In this document: piece by piece, positions 22,739 to 34,444 of the stretch | Position numbering within the stretch: the first letter of the stretch is position 1 | Layout of the letters: every line of letters starts with the position of its first letter | Origin: Chanos chanos | Taxonomy: Eukaryota > Chordata > Actinopteri > Gonorynchiformes > Chanidae | Assembly (NCBI RefSeq): GCF_902362185.1 | Contig: NC_044495.1 | Coordinates: forward strand, 58,242,905 to 58,306,904 | Length of the DNA: 64,000 nt | Direction of reading: 5' to 3' | Program-made: the position numbers and the translations under genes | The notes under the pieces: generated by a model | What the model saw: only the letters and a program-made list of their open reading frames with translations | What the model was told of the DNA's origin: nothing | Databases searched by the model: none

Positions 22739-24475
22739 CTCTCTCTCTTTCACTGGCTCACCCTCGTTCTCTCCTCCTTGCTCCCCACTCCCATATAGTA
22801 AGTCCTCCTTGCTCCCCACTCCCATATAGGAAGTATGATTTGAGTAAACATGTTGTACAAAAGAAAAAAGAAACCTTTTTCTTGTATATCGATTGTCTCA
22901 TAGAGGAATTTGTCTAGTCTTTTCTTCATTTCAGAGACAGATTTCCTCACATCCTCTAAAGAGAAGACTGGATTGACAGTCATGCTGGGTAACTCTTTAA
23001 CTCCTGAATGAACAGAGAGAGACTGGAAACTCTACAGAAAGATAAACAAACACACAGAACGCAGACATGGAGAGACAAATTTTCCTATACTTCTCATACA
23101 TTTTGTTGAGAATAAGTCAAGAGCAGATATATTGTAAGGGACACTCCACTCTGTAGATGGTCAGAGAGTCAGTGATGTTACCTGGAGGAAATGGATGTGA
23201 TCCTCTGTGTGTGAAAGCTGCTCCAGCTCAGTGTCTCTCTTCCTCAGCTCAGCAATCTCCTGCTCCAGTTTCTTAATGTGATCTTCAGCCACACTCAATG
23301 CAACCCTCTCCTTTACTCTGATCTGTTCTATCATCTCAGAGCATCTTTTCTCAATAGAGCGGATCATCTCAGTAAAGATCCTCTCACTGTCCTCCACTGC
23401 TGTCTGTGCAGAGATCTGTTAGGAGACACACAGAGAGGAGGGGAGTCCATTTGAAGCAGAACTCTCACTCAGTTCTTCCTGAAACACCAGACAGCCTGTT
23501 CTCCACAATGTTCATATGATTCTTCTTGCAGTTAACTGCTCTCTGCTTACTACTCACCTTCAGAGAATTCACAGCCTGTTTCAGCTCCTGCAGCTCCTTC
23601 TCTCTCTCCTGGATTCTTTGTCTGGATTTTCTCTGAGTCTCCCCCAACTGCCTCTGTGAAAAAATAACTCACTTGTCTTTCTTTCCCAGCAAAGAGTTTT
23701 ACTCCGATGTTCATTCTCTGGTGGTGATGGGTGTTGGCTGCTATAACTTTTTGTCCTTGAACTCTCACACAGTCATTGTACATGTTGATTCAGAGGTAAA
23801 ATGTTTATTAGCGATATAAGCCTATTGTACATACATATTTAAAAATCACAGATAAATCCAGAACTAAAGAGTTAAGTCTTCTCTCACCTGTTTCTCAGCC
23901 CTTTCAGCTGCTGCTGAGACTGTATCATGGCCTTTGTGTTCATACATTGTACACAAATAGCAGATCATTTTTTGGTCAGTGCAACAGTAATTCTCCATTG
24001 CTTTGTCATGTTGAGAGCAGATCCTGTCCTGTAGTTGTGTGGAGGCTTTTACCAGCTTGTGTTTGCTAAAGGCAGGAGATTCATGGTGAGGCTGAAGGTG
24101 AGTCTCACAGAATGACACCAGACACACCAAACAGGATTTGACAGCTTTGAGTTTTCTCCCAGTGCAGATGTCACACTCCACATCTCCAGGTCCAGCATAA
24201 CAGACAGCAGGAGGAGCAGCTTGGAGTCTTGTCTTCCTCAATCTCTCAGTCAGATCAGCCAGTGTGGTATTCTTATTTAGAACGGGTCTTTGGGTGAAGG
24301 TCTGTCTACACTGGGGGCAGCTGTAGACTCCTCTCTGATCACCATGATCCCAACAGCCCTCAATACAGTTCACACAGTAACTGTGTCCACAGGGAATAGT
24401 CACTGGATTGTTAAATAAATCCAGACAGACAGGACAGATGAGTGAGTCTTGAGCTGATAAAGAAGCTTCTGCCAT
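19212..24475 (-). CDS. finTRIM B: RING/B-box/coiled-coil/PRY-SPRY E3 ligase
   Basis: Exons (5' to 3'): 23888-24475, 23558-23653, 23182-23415, 22875-23031, 20186-20245, 19212-19729; 550 aa in frame. RING ligands are Cys14, Cys17, Cys29, His31, Cys34, Cys37, Cys53, Cys56. B-box1 is around Cys101-His131 and B-box2 is Cys153, His156, Cys164, Asp167, Cys172, Cys175, His180, His183. Coiled coil 197-306, PRY-SPRY about 380-550. A second copy of exon 5 lies at 20522-20581; including both would add 20 residues in frame. The donor after exon 4 reads GTTTCT while other copies have GTTAGA or GTCAGA, so splicing there may be weaker. A hAT element fills part of intron 4. IRF-like site and TATA-like box lie just upstream. 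Role as for the family: probable ubiquitin ligase in innate immunity. Confidence 0.9.
20137..20651. repeat. tandem duplication carrying exon 5 of gene B
   Basis: A block of about 325 bp starting near 20137 is repeated from about 20463. Each copy has a GT run, an exon 5 with AG and GT ends, and the following intron sequence. The second copy is cut by the hAT element at 20652 and resumes at 22080. No other finTRIM gene here shows this duplication. Confidence 0.85.
20652..22079. mobile_element. hAT-type element with BED-finger relic
   Basis: Perfect inverted ends (TAGGGATGTCCCGATC on the left, GATCGGGACATCCCTA on the right) and a perfect 8-bp target duplication ACAGCAAG (20644-20651 and 22080-22087). 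Inside, near 20815, a piece reading MSAEWKYFKLGKQSS resembles the start of a zf-BED domain of ZBED-like hAT transposases, followed by stops. It is a decayed or internally deleted copy. The perfect duplication suggests a fairly recent insertion into intron 4 of finTRIM B. Confidence 0.9.
22700..22834. repeat. (CT)n microsatellite and short tandem duplication
   Basis: A CT run at about 22700-22745. A unit of about 28 bp (CTCCTTGCTCCCCACTCCCA, then TATAG) is repeated twice at 22775-22830. Related CT runs occur at the same intron position in A and C. Confidence 0.8.
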
Positions 24476-24510
24476 TTTATCGTACAGACAGAGACTGAGC
24501 AGTGGATAGG

Positions 24511-24540
24511 TTTCGTTTTAGCATAAATATGTACTGGAGA
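24511..24540 (-). promoter_or_regulatory. IRF/ISRE-like site and TATA-like box of finTRIM B
   Basis: Minus strand TAAAACGAAACC (24509-24520) fits the IRF core AANNGAAA, 36-45 bp before the ATG. Further upstream lies CATATTTATG (24521-24531). The same pair occurs in gene D and, with changes, in C and E. Inference: interferon-responsive core promoter. The match is short and needs functional support. Confidence 0.5.
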
Positions 24541-24599
24541 GTAGGAGGAGCTGCCTGAATCTACCTGTTGTATTATGAAATGGTGTTTGGGTGTGTCAC

Positions 24600-25498
24600 A
24601 GACATTGACCGAAAAGTTGTCTGTAATTTTATTTTATTATAGTAATTTTATTGTCTAAGTCTTTAGGTCAGTAAGTTTATCATTGTTATTAAAGATCATA
24701 AGAAATATGTCCATTAGAAAGGAAAACCTGGAAAGGTAGAAGGATTGATAAGAATGTGAGGAATGGTTGGAAGAGAGAGAGAGGGAAGGAGAGTAGGAGA
24801 GAGAGAGAGGGGTGTTTTTTATGAGGAGTGGTCTTAGTACTTCTTTTTCTTGTTTCTTTTTTTCTGACTTTTCGAGACCTTCTTTCTGTAGCATACTTGA
24901 AAAAAGACTGAGCAGAGAAGATCCGACTGAGTTTGGTTTTAATCTGTTAAATGACATGTTGATAGTGTCTTTAGACTGCTACTGTACAGGGCAAACTCAG
25001 TCTAGTGCACCTTGATTCTTTTTTTGCCACATTTTAACGAAAGAGAGTGACTTTAGAGAATGCTTTACCTTTGCTTGAAATGCTGATAAAAAATTATGGA
25101 CTAGCTGACATTTTTCTCACTCTTCTCATCTTCACAAACTGTGTGGTGTTAGTTTTTAGGACATTATTCAGCCTGGCTTTGAATCCTAGAATTGCAAAAA
25201 CACTTTACCTCAAACTGTCGCAATGAACTCTTGACAATGAACTCTGGACTCTAAGGCTGTTGATTGGCTGAAATATCTGATACAGGGTTTCAGTGAGAAA
25301 TGTACATTTGTGCAATGAACTTTTACTACACTTTGAATGGGTTCTTCTGAAATAACATTCTGATCAGATCAGATAAACTAACTACGCCTCACTACTGTGG
25401 GTACTTAAAGACAAAGCGATTTCAAATGAACTGACCAGTTCGAATACATTCTTCTTGATCGCCCACCATGTTTGTGCCATAAACTGTAATAGACCCTA
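24600..25498. other. upstream spacer of finTRIM B
   Basis: Noncoding. Homologous in patches to the upstream regions of C and D. Contains GA-rich low complexity at 24770-24810. Confidence 0.45.
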
Positions 25499-25512
25499 CC
25501 ACTAGATGGCAG
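25499..25512 (+). promoter_or_regulatory. CTCF-like motif, B unit
   Basis: CCACTAGATGGCAG fits the vertebrate CTCF core CCASYAGRKGGCRS at every position. It lies about 1.0 kb upstream of the finTRIM B start, inside a conserved upstream block shared with C and D. Confidence 0.5.
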
Positions 25513-25627
25513 TATTGGGAACTGTAATGACAGGAAAGATGTGGAGGCTGCACCTGAGATTGTTGTCTGTCACAATTTGTTAACAGTTATTTTATTCCAT
25601 GAGTGAATAAAACTGCCTTCATGACTT

Positions 25628-25933
25628 AATCAGCTTCTCATACAGTGGCTTGCTGCTACAAATCTATTGAAACATCTGAAAAAACTGATCTCTGGGGTTT
25701 GTGATGTCTCAGGTCCATCTGTAATCCACCAGTGGAGCCTTGAGAACATGTACTGTGATATGTGAATGTGTTTGAACTCTTTCCAGAAAACAGCAGGTGG
25801 GATGGTCTGGCTCAGTGTGTTACAGGACACGTATGTAAAAGTCTAATGGTGATGTGCAGCTACATCCAACAGGATGAATCATTTATAAACAAATGTTGTC
25901 CACTTTTTCGATCCTGTTCTTTTATTCATGCCT
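25628..25933. repeat. intergenic module, copy 2
   Basis: Second copy of the ~300-bp module. Here it lies only about 115 bp after the CTCF-like motif, with no transposon in between, so this spacer is probably closest to the ancestral arrangement. Confidence 0.8.
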
Positions 25934-26616
25934 TCGTATGAATATTCATATAACAATAACTGTATCAATGTCAGTTGCGTTTTTGCAGAAATTACTCATG
26001 GCAACTTTTAAATGACTCTTGGTCCCACCAAAGACACTCTGTATGAAAAATCCTGTTGACATGCAGTTAGCTCAGAGTTTATGATGGAAACTGATAGCCA
26101 GACTAGATTAACAGAAAAAGGTGCACAATATAATTCAATAATTAACTGACTGAATCAAGGAAAACAAGGCAGTGACTACACAATGAAAACAGAAGGTTAT
26201 ACAACCCCTAGGTGGGGGGTGAGAGCCAGGGGCATTACACTCTTTTTGCAGTAGGTATGGTCACGAAACAGTGTATCCAATCACAGCTCACCTCATTATA
26301 ATGATTCACATTAACACTCCTATATGTAACTTCACCGCCCTAATCATAAGTGTGTGTGTGACTAACTCCAGTCATGTGTAAGTCTTGATTATCTCTCTGA
26401 CAGTTAAACACTAAAACACTGCCCTGGCAGAGGCCAGAGGAAAACAGACAAACACTTGGCCCTGTTCTACCAGCCGCTTTACCAAACTTCATTTCAAATA
26501 TGTAAATAAGTTAAACCAAAAGCAAAGAACTTCATTTGGCATGATGAATTATCTGTCCCTTTTTGTGTGGCCTTGCGTGTGTTTGGCTGCATAGGGGTAT
26601 GTCAGTTACTGGAGTC
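25934..26616. other. 3' flank of finTRIM C
   Basis: No gene. Positions 26230-26616 are homologous to the 3' flanks of A (480-870) and D (35450-35800). Confidence 0.5.
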
Positions 26617-28671
26617 TTAGAGTTGGTTCTTAATGTGAACAGATCCAAGGAAAATCCAGAATCCAGCATAGAGGGGCTGAGTGAATGTGGTCTGGACTCT
26701 GTGGAGGAGAGTCATTGTGTCAGAGACCCTGTAGAAGGCTAGAATTCCTGCCCTGTGATCCAGATACACTCCTATTCTTGGACCGCTGTGCACTGTTGGG
26801 ATTTCAGTCATAATATTATTGTGTTTGAAAATGTACTTGGCATTTATATCAGAACCAAACAAGCTCCAAGACTGATTATTGTACCCAAACCCACACTCTT
26901 TGCTGTTCCCTTTCCTCCTGATGTCTTTGTATGAGACCGCTATATAAACACACCCACTCCACTCAACCTCCCAGTAACAGCGTCCAGTCAAACTCTGTCT
27001 ACACAGAACCTGCCCCCACGCTTCAAATCTCTCTGGATGATCCAGATATGGCTGAGCTGTATTAGTCCTCGTCACCTTTCTGTTCCCCTCAGACAGATAA
27101 AGTTGTCTGTGTGCTGTCTTGGGATCCAGTGTGAGCAGACGGAGATCTAGTATGAAAGATACAAACAAAAGAAATTTCACTCAAATCTAAAAAATTCTGA
27201 TATTACATTTTCAGGCATCGTGTCTTGAATGTAGTTTAGATCTGAGGTTATTAACTTTGATTCATTAAAGACTCACACAGTCTCACAGCTGTATATATCA
27301 GCTTTGGTTTACGTATGTGTGTTTGATAAACATTATTATTATTGTTGCACTTATTTTCAATGAGGCATCACTTTTTAATTACATTGCAGTGAATATTTTT
27401 TAAATGATACTTCATTTCTATTAACCTCTCTTGTCCCAGAGCCCTGTGATGTGCTTGACAGGATAAACTCTCATGTGTGGTTTAATAAACTGACTGCCCA
27501 CAATCATTCAGCATAACAGCATCCGTCCAACATTTGGCATTTAACTACACATGGATATACATGATACATGATGTAGTGTGTGTGTGTGTGTGTGTGTGTG
27601 TTTGTTATAACAGTATACTCACACTGTAAGAATTCCTGTCTGGTTTTTGGCTGAGCAGGTAAGAAAAGCTGGTCTGTATTAACTACAGAGGTGGGGAGAA
27701 ATGAAATGTAAGTATTGGATACAGCATCATCTTAGTAATAATGACAGCAAGTTTCCCAAATGTATGGGAGAGAGAGTTCTGATTGTCTTACGTAATATTA
27801 TATGTGATTATACGAGAATGTTGTGGAAGTATTGAGGGCTGTAGGAATGAATAATTCACTGAAGAAATGTCTGTGTAAAATTTGTGTTTTGATGATGTTT
27901 TAGTAGTTTTTCCAAACCTGAAATCTCTCACTGTCTCTCTCTCCCACACTCTGTCCCACTACTGTCACCGTGCAATTGCACAGTGCAAGTTATGACTGCT
28001 GCTTTCTGCCCCCTTGCACATACTGCGCATTGCACATTCTCTGTAACAACTGCACATGTAACTTAATGATTACTCCAATACTAAGTCACTTTCATAGATC
28101 TACCTCACTTTCGTGGATCTACCCCAGCTGTATTTTTCTCTTGGTTTTTTTTTTTTGGTCTCTTGTTTTCTTTATAAGATTTTTTTACTTATTTATATAT
28201 TGTCTTTATTCACACTCGTCTGGTAACGGAGGATTAGCAAAGTAAGAATTTCATTGTACAGTGTAACTGCCTGTTTTGCCGTGCACATGACAATAAAACT
28301 CTTGAAAATCTCTCCCCCTCTCTCACTCTGGTAGTGACATCTTACAAAGTCTCATTTTAAACCCACCCCCCTCCCCCACTACACACACTTTTTTTTTTTA
28401 ACATCCACTGTATTTTCTAAAACATTTTTCTTCTAATATCTTCACTGCCTCACTGAGGAACTCCTCTAATCTCTTTTTCCATTTCAAATATTCTTTCTGA
28501 AAAGATGTATTGTTTAGTAAGTAAAACACACTTTAAATTTGTTATTACCCTTACCATTACATTCCGAATGAATGACAAAAGTATAATTTCAGTAAACATA
28601 TATTGTTCAGTAAATAATATACATTTTAAATTTATTAATAACCCTACCATTGCTTTCTTCTCTACCTGAAT

Positions 28672-28713
<42 letters not shown>

Positions 28714-30760
28714 TCTCTCTCACTGGTTCACCCTCATTGTCTCCTTCTTGCACCACATTCTCATATGAGGTATGATCTCAGTAAACATGTTTTACAAAGA
28801 AAAAAAACCTTTTCTAACCTTTTTCTTGTATATCGATTGTCTCTTCACTGAGGAATTTGTCTAGTCTCGTCTTCATTTCAGAGGCAGATTTCCTCACATC
28901 CTCAAAAGAGAAGACTGGATTGACAGTCATCCTGCGTAACTTAACTCCTGAATGAACAGAGAGAGACTGGAAACTCTACAGAGAGATAAACACACACACA
29001 TAACTCAGACATGGGGAGACAAATTTTCCTTTACCTCTGATACATTTTGCTGAGATTAAGTCAAGAGCAGGAGGGACACTCCACTCTGTAGATGATCAGA
29101 GAGTCAGTGATGTTACCTGGAGGAAATGGATGTGATCCTCTTTGTGTAAAAGCTGCTCCAGCTCAGTGTCTCTCTTCCTCAGTTCAGCAATCTCCCGCTC
29201 CAGTTTCTTTATGTGATCTTCAGCCAGACTCAGTTCAGCCTTCTCCTTATCTCTGATCTGTTTTATCACCTCAGAGCGTCTTCTCTCAATGGAGCGGATC
29301 ATCTCAGTAAAGATCCTCTCACTGTCCTCCACTGCTGTCTGTGCAGAGATCTGTGAGGAGACACACAGAGAGGAGGGGAATCCATTTGAAACAGAACTCT
29401 CACTCAGCTCTTACTGGAAGCCCAGACAACCTGTTCGCCACAATGTTCATATGGTTCTTCTCCCATTTAACTATTGTCTGCTGACCACTCACCCTCAGAG
29501 AATTCATAGCCTGTTTCAACTCCTGAAGCTCCTTCTCTCTCTCCTGGATTCTTTGTCTGGATTTTCTCTGAGTCTCCCCCAACTGCCTCTGTGAACAAAC
29601 AACACACTTGTCTTTCTCTCCAAACAAAGAGCTTTGCATCACGTTCAGTTAAAACACAGCTTAAGGATGTGCTCAGACATATTCCAAAGGGCAACGTTTT
29701 TGTTATGTGTTTTGGTCACTGGGGGCAGTGTGTATTTAGATACTGGCATGCCGAGTAGAAGTTGTTTTTTGTGGATTGCATCAGTGCATCAGTGAAGCAG
29801 TTGCATTTTGGGGTTTCTTCAAGTGTCAGTGGAAAGTTAGAGTTTCCCAAATTTGATAAAGCTGACTGCTGTATTTTGGTCGTTGAAGTTTGTTTTTATT
29901 TTACTCAATTAGCCTGATAGATAATTGCCTTCATTTTCCAAAGTAAAACCCAAACCAAAGCTCAAAGGTTTTGCCACCGCCACATCCAAACTAAAATAAA
30001 GAACCCCGAAGAAAGTATTGTGTCAGTATGTTCAGTATAAGAGTTTCGTACAGGTTGATTCAGAGGTGAAATATTCATTGTGATGATAGCAATGCAGAAA
30101 ACAAGCAGTGTATGTACACATTTAAAAATCAGAGGTAAATCCAGATCTAAAGAGTTTAGTCTCTTCTCTTACCTGTTTCTCAGACCTTTCAGCTGCCGCT
30201 GAGACTGTATCATGGCCTTTGTGTTCATCCATTGTACACAAATAGCAGATCATTTTTTGGTCAGTGCGACAGTAAATCTCCACAAGTCTGTCATGTTGAG
30301 AGCAGATCCTGTCCTGTAGTCGTGTGGAGGCTTTGACCAACTTGTGTTTTTTGTAGGCAGGAGATTCATAGTGAGGCTGGAGGTGTATTTCACAAAATGA
30401 CACCAGACACACCAGACAGGATTTGACAGCTTTGAGTTTTCTCCCAGTGCAGATGTCACACTCCACATCTCCAGGTCCAGCATAACAGACAGCAAGAGGA
30501 GCAGCCTGGAGTCTTTTCCTCCTCAGTCTCTCAGCCAGTTCGGCCAATGTGGTACTTTTTTTAAGAGCAGGTCTTAGAGTGAAGGTCTGTCTACACTGGG
30601 GGCAGCTGTAGACTCTTCTCTGATCATCCTGATCCCAGCAGCCCTCAATACAGCTCATACAGTAACTGTGTCCACAGGGAATAGTCACTGGATCGTTAAA
30701 TAAATCCAGACAGACAGAACAGATGAGTGGGTCTTGAGCTGATAAAGAATCTTCTGCCAT
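26617..30760 (-). CDS. finTRIM C: RING/B-box/coiled-coil/PRY-SPRY E3 ligase
   Basis: Exons (5' to 3'): 30173-30760, 29493-29588, 29117-29350, 28819-28975, 27623-27682, 26617-27146; 554 aa in frame. The RING begins CSVC instead of CPVC, with all eight zinc ligands kept. B-boxes and the coiled coil (197-306) are whole. Exon 4 has the 157-nt form shared only with B. The PRY starts LRLLTLDPKTA, so the usual SCQ before LTLDP is changed. The SPRY carries a slightly longer variable loop (LFGSDINAKY). The start is the Met before AEDSLSAQDP; a Met 10 codons earlier is in frame but not conserved. An L2-like tail sits in intron 4 and a MITE-like repeat in intron 1. Probably an active family member. Confidence 0.9.
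27575..27605. repeat. (GT)n microsatellite beside exon 5 of gene C
   Basis: GT run next to exon 5, equivalent to those in the other copies. Confidence 0.8.
27960..28310 (+). mobile_element. LINE 3' tail in intron 4 of gene C
   Basis: The block from the GTGCAATTGCACAGTGCAAG region to AAGAATTTCATTGTACAGTG and the end CATGACAATAAAACTCTTGA is a typical 3' end of fish LINEs of the Rex1/L2 kind. 5'-truncated copy without coding sequence. Confidence 0.7.
28676..28725. repeat. (CT)n microsatellite
   Basis: CT run in intron 4 of gene C, equivalent to that of gene B. Confidence 0.85.
29637..29765. mobile_element. MITE-like repeat piece in intron 1 of gene C
   Basis: About 120 bp nearly identical to 33259-33370 (AAGGATGTGYTCAGAC, CAAAGGGCAACGTTTTTGTT, GTCACTGGGGGCAGTG). 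Likely a fragment of a non-autonomous DNA transposon. Confidence 0.6.
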
Positions 30761-30803
30761 TTTATTGTGCGCACAGACACCGAGCGCCAAAGAAATTGAT
30801 CTG

Positions 30804-30835
30804 GTTTCGTTTCACCAGAAATATACGCTGAGGAG
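30804..30835 (-). promoter_or_regulatory. IRF/ISRE-like site of finTRIM C
   Basis: Minus strand TGAAACGAAACC fits AANNGAAA, about 45 bp before the ATG, with GTATATTTCTGG just upstream in place of the TATA-like box of B and D. Confidence 0.5.
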
Positions 30836-31014
30836 TAGGAGTGGCTTCCCAAATTTACCTGTTGTACCAGGAAGTGTTATGTAGGTGTGTCACAGAGAGT
30901 GAGGTAACAGCAATGTCAGAGTTGTTAGTCAGTAACGTTGGGATCATAGAAAATGTGTACAGCACAATAGAAAATCTGGAAAGATAAAATAATTGAAGAG
31001 GAAGTGATGGATGA

Positions 31015-31043
31015 GTAGAGAGAGGGAGAGAGAGAGAGAGAGG

Positions 31044-31083
<40 letters not shown>

Positions 31084-31134
31084 AAGAGTAATGGTTTGTT
31101 TCCTCTGGTGCGGGGGGGGGGGGGGGGGGGGGGT
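31015..31134. repeat. (GA)n and poly-G low complexity
   Basis: A GA run (31017-31086) followed by about 24 G (31111-31134), in the upstream region of gene C. Confidence 0.85.
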
Positions 31135-31510
31135 TGTATTTAGCCCATTGTCTTTGAAGCATGTCAGTGCTTTTATACCTCACTTTTGTTTGAAATGCCG
31201 CCAAATATGTCATCATCACAAACTATATTGTGTTAATCGAGTGCTGTACTGAGCCTGGAAGCCCCAAAACAAAGTTTATCTCAGGCCATCAACTGGCTGA
31301 TAAATATCTGATGCGGTGACTCTATGAGACATAAGCATTATATGCGATGAACTGTAATTGCAGTTCTGATTAGATAAACTAAGTGCGTCACACTCATACT
31401 GCTGTTGGCAATTAAAGATAAACAGACTGTTTTCAAATTAAATGAGAAGTTAGAAAACACCTATCTTGCTCTCCATGCATGTTAATGCCAAAAAGCAATA
31501 ACAGGCTGTA

Positions 31511-31524
31511 CCACTAGATGGCAG
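31511..31524 (+). promoter_or_regulatory. CTCF-like motif, C unit
   Basis: CCACTAGATGGCAG, identical to the B-unit motif, about 0.75 kb upstream of the finTRIM C start. Confidence 0.5.
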
Positions 31525-31656
31525 CTTCAGGATTTGTATTGACTCATGGCTTTACTGCCATGGTTGCCTATCAAGATTTTTCCAGACAGTGATTTTGTTT
31601 ACAGCACTGTAGACAGAGGCACAATATGTACTAATCAAACATTAACATTCAGTTTG

Positions 31657-31687
31657 TGGTTGGTTAGCTTGGTTGGTCAGACCACAA
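31657..31687 (+). pseudogene. tRNA-Ile 5' relic, C unit
   Basis: GGTTGGTTAGCTTGGTTGGT resembles the first 20 or so bases of tRNA-Ile (GGCCGGTTAGCTCAGTTGGT). No anticodon arm or T-arm is left. On its own this would be weak. Its position downstream of the CTCF-like motif, with flanks matching the D-unit relic, supports it. Confidence 0.45.
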
Positions 31688-31739
31688 ATTTTTGGAAGGA
31701 GAGAAACTCAGACGTGGGTTTATGGATATCATAACTTAG

Positions 31740-32240
31740 TGACCAATTGCTGGCAGTCCAGTTGTTTTATACTTGTGTAAACAATATAAGACTGTAGCTG
31801 AATGTGTTGTCATCTTGGGTTTGAATACTGTCTGTCCTTGTCCTTCACTCTGTTTAGGCTGCTGATGAGAACTGACATATTACTTCAATCTTTTGTGTAC
31901 ACACGTAATAAACTCTGCTCAACTTAAATTCTGTAACGGTATTCTTCTCGCTTAAATCTTTGGAACAACAAATCACTCTTGCCATCATTTTCCATAAGGT
32001 TCCTTCACACTTGTTCCTTCAGTCAATCTCCCAACCTCAGTTAGTTTAGAAATTCTGGTACAGTTATCATCTACTCATCTCCAAGCCTCAGGCGTCTATC
32101 TGTATGTCTGTCTGTCTGTCTGTCTCTCTCTCTTATAGGATGTCTTATATTTTGACCATAAGAATTATTATTAACACCCTGAGGACTTTAATTACTTAAT
32201 AACTCTGTGATAAATATATTCATTTAACATACAATAGAGT

Positions 32241-32286
<46 letters not shown>

Positions 32287-32760
32287 CAGAATGTGCTCAG
32301 GACACAGCACAGGACATAATATTTAAAACAAGTTAACTTATCTGGTTATCAAAAGAACTGTTTGAGTAGGTTTCCACACAGAAGGAATTTGCAGTGCTCA
32401 TGGTTGGAACCAGTAGGGGATTGTCTACTCTTCACTGCAACAGCGGTTCTCACTGCCTGGTCAGGATATCAGATTGGTGATGGGTGGATTGGGGGAGTAT
32501 AGAATGAACCTCCACAAGCATTATGGCTTCCCAGAGGAGGCCTCTATTGTCAGTGAAAAAGAGGTGGTTGGCTACTCCACATTCATCAAAGAAAACAGGG
32601 ATAAGCTGGCAGTAAAGGGTTGTCCAGTAGGACAAAATAGGCATGGAAAACTGAGTAAACGACACAGTGTTCAGTAAAGGGAAGACACATGGGAAAACAG
32701 TACATTTAGCATTTGTGAATTTTGATCATTTTTCTCTTCTTCTCTCCTCAACAAGGATGC
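31740..32760. other. spacer C-D, first part
   Basis: No gene recognised. Contains a TGTC run (32104-32130) and a (GA)n run (32238-32275). Confidence 0.4.
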
Positions 32761-32761
32761 A

Positions 32762-33420
32762 CTCCTGGGGTGTATTCCAGAAAGCGAGTTTAGTGGAAAC
32801 TCTGAGATAGTTAGCTCAGAACAAGTAGTAAACCTCCAAATAGAAGAGTCCTAAGGCTTCATTCTCCTTGCAAAACAAAGCCATGGGCAATCCCCTACTG
32901 CTCCCAACCATGAACACTGCAAAGTTCGCTTCGCTTTCATTGCGCTGGTTCGATCGCTTGCCTGACAAAACTGAGCAACCGAATTTCGCACTACGTCACT
33001 GGAAGCGTTTTTGTTCACACCAACCAGATCACACACGACCGAAGACTTTTCCGGGACGGCAGCTTGACTTTTAGCGCTACTGGAAGGTGATTGGCTTTCG
33101 CCAGGTGAAATTTCGCTCGAGTTGAACATTTTTTACTCAAGCGAATGCTCATTTCGCCCCATTTCGCGTCGCTCGCAGTTTCACCGAGATTAACCCCGCT
33201 CATTTGCATCCAGCCATTCCCTTTTTATGTATTTGCATCGCTCGAAAATTTCGCGTCACGTTCGGCTAAAACACAGTTTAAGGATGTGTTCAGACGTATT
33301 CCAAAGGGCAACGTTTTTGTTATGTGTTTTGGTCACTGGGGGCAGTGCGTATTTAGATACTGCATGCCGATGTAACCGGGGTGTTCCTCTATCTGCACCT
33401 CCGTTAAATTAACCTCTATA
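32762..33420. mobile_element. unclassified DNA-transposon-like repeat
   Basis: Starts GGGGTGTATTCCAGAAAGCG, a start common to fish DNA-transposon repeats, and includes a TTTCGCTCGA/TCGCTCGAAA-rich core. Its right part (33259-33370) recurs in intron 1 of gene C. No transposase recognised; ends not proven. Confidence 0.45.
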
Positions 33421-33511
33421 ATCTGCGTTGTGTTCGATGGTCTGCTTAACTTGATAGTAGTGTAATGATCACACCGATGATTCCAGTTGTTGGGTTTTAT
33501 TAGAGGAGAAA

Positions 33512-33750
33512 TACCGTCTGCACAAATTAACACAAAACGAAAAGAAATGTTTGACATGCAGCCCTCACACGCACACACACAGGACATCAGCAACCTCTCC
33601 TCAGTTCAACAACCGCAGACTCAAAATTAACTACATAATAATGAACGAACACTGACCACAACATACCTGCACAAATCAACACAGAACGAAAAGAAATGTT
33701 TGACATGCAGCCCTCACACGCACACACACAGGACATCAGCAACCTGTTAG
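33512..33750. repeat. direct duplication, ~150-bp spacing
   Basis: A block of about 78 bp (landmarks AACGAAAAGAAATGTTTGAC and ATGCAGCCCTCACACGCACA) occurs at 33518-33596 and 33668-33745. A neighbouring piece (CTCCTCAGTTCAACAACCGC) at 33597 recurs at 33963. Confidence 0.8.
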
Positions 33751-34444
33751 CAAAAGAAAGCATACAGGAAACCTCCTAGCACCGTATGGAACACGTGTCT
33801 TTCATAAATTGTGTAAAATATGAAATAACAGTATTTGGATCTGAGTAATAAAATGTTTGCATGTTCACTAATACACAATTATGGATGCATTGCATAACAT
33901 TTGTCTCGTTTTTTATCACCAAAAATATACTTTTATAATCTAACGGGTATAACTTGCGTACCTCTCCTCAGTTCAACAACCGCAGACTGAGAGCGACGCA
34001 ATAATGACGACAACGAACTACAATGGAAACGTCACGGGTTCAATCCCCATGTGTGCTGACGATCTTTCTTTCCTTAACTCTGCAATGCCTCTGAAGGCCT
34101 AGTTTTGCTCATAGCACAATACAAATGTTTAGCCTTATAATTTAAGGTAACCGTGGTAACCATGAGACACTTCCCCTTGTCCTCAGGCCTTTGGATGTCT
34201 TGCTGACGTTAAATGCTGCCATACTATTGGCTCATACTGGCCGTGACTGTTAAATCCCTGCTTGATTGACAAATTACAGATTATCCCACAGTTAATTGTT
34301 ATGTTGTCTTTTGAAATGCTGCTGAACAAGTCTTGGACCGATGTGGTAGCAATACTGACACTGGTGTTGTCTTGTTGAGTTACATTAATTTCATTTTCAG
34401 TCATGTTAATTAGCATTCCGTAGGACAATTCATTTAGATTCTGT
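33751..34444. other. spacer C-D, second part
   Basis: An 81-codon minus-strand frame (34183-34428) has no family I recognise and no conserved counterpart in the other spacers. I do not call it a gene. Confidence 0.35.

Noticed and set aside
34183-34428. 81-codon minus-strand open frame between C and D
   Set aside because: Looks protein-like in composition but has no recognisable family, splice context or counterpart; too little to call.
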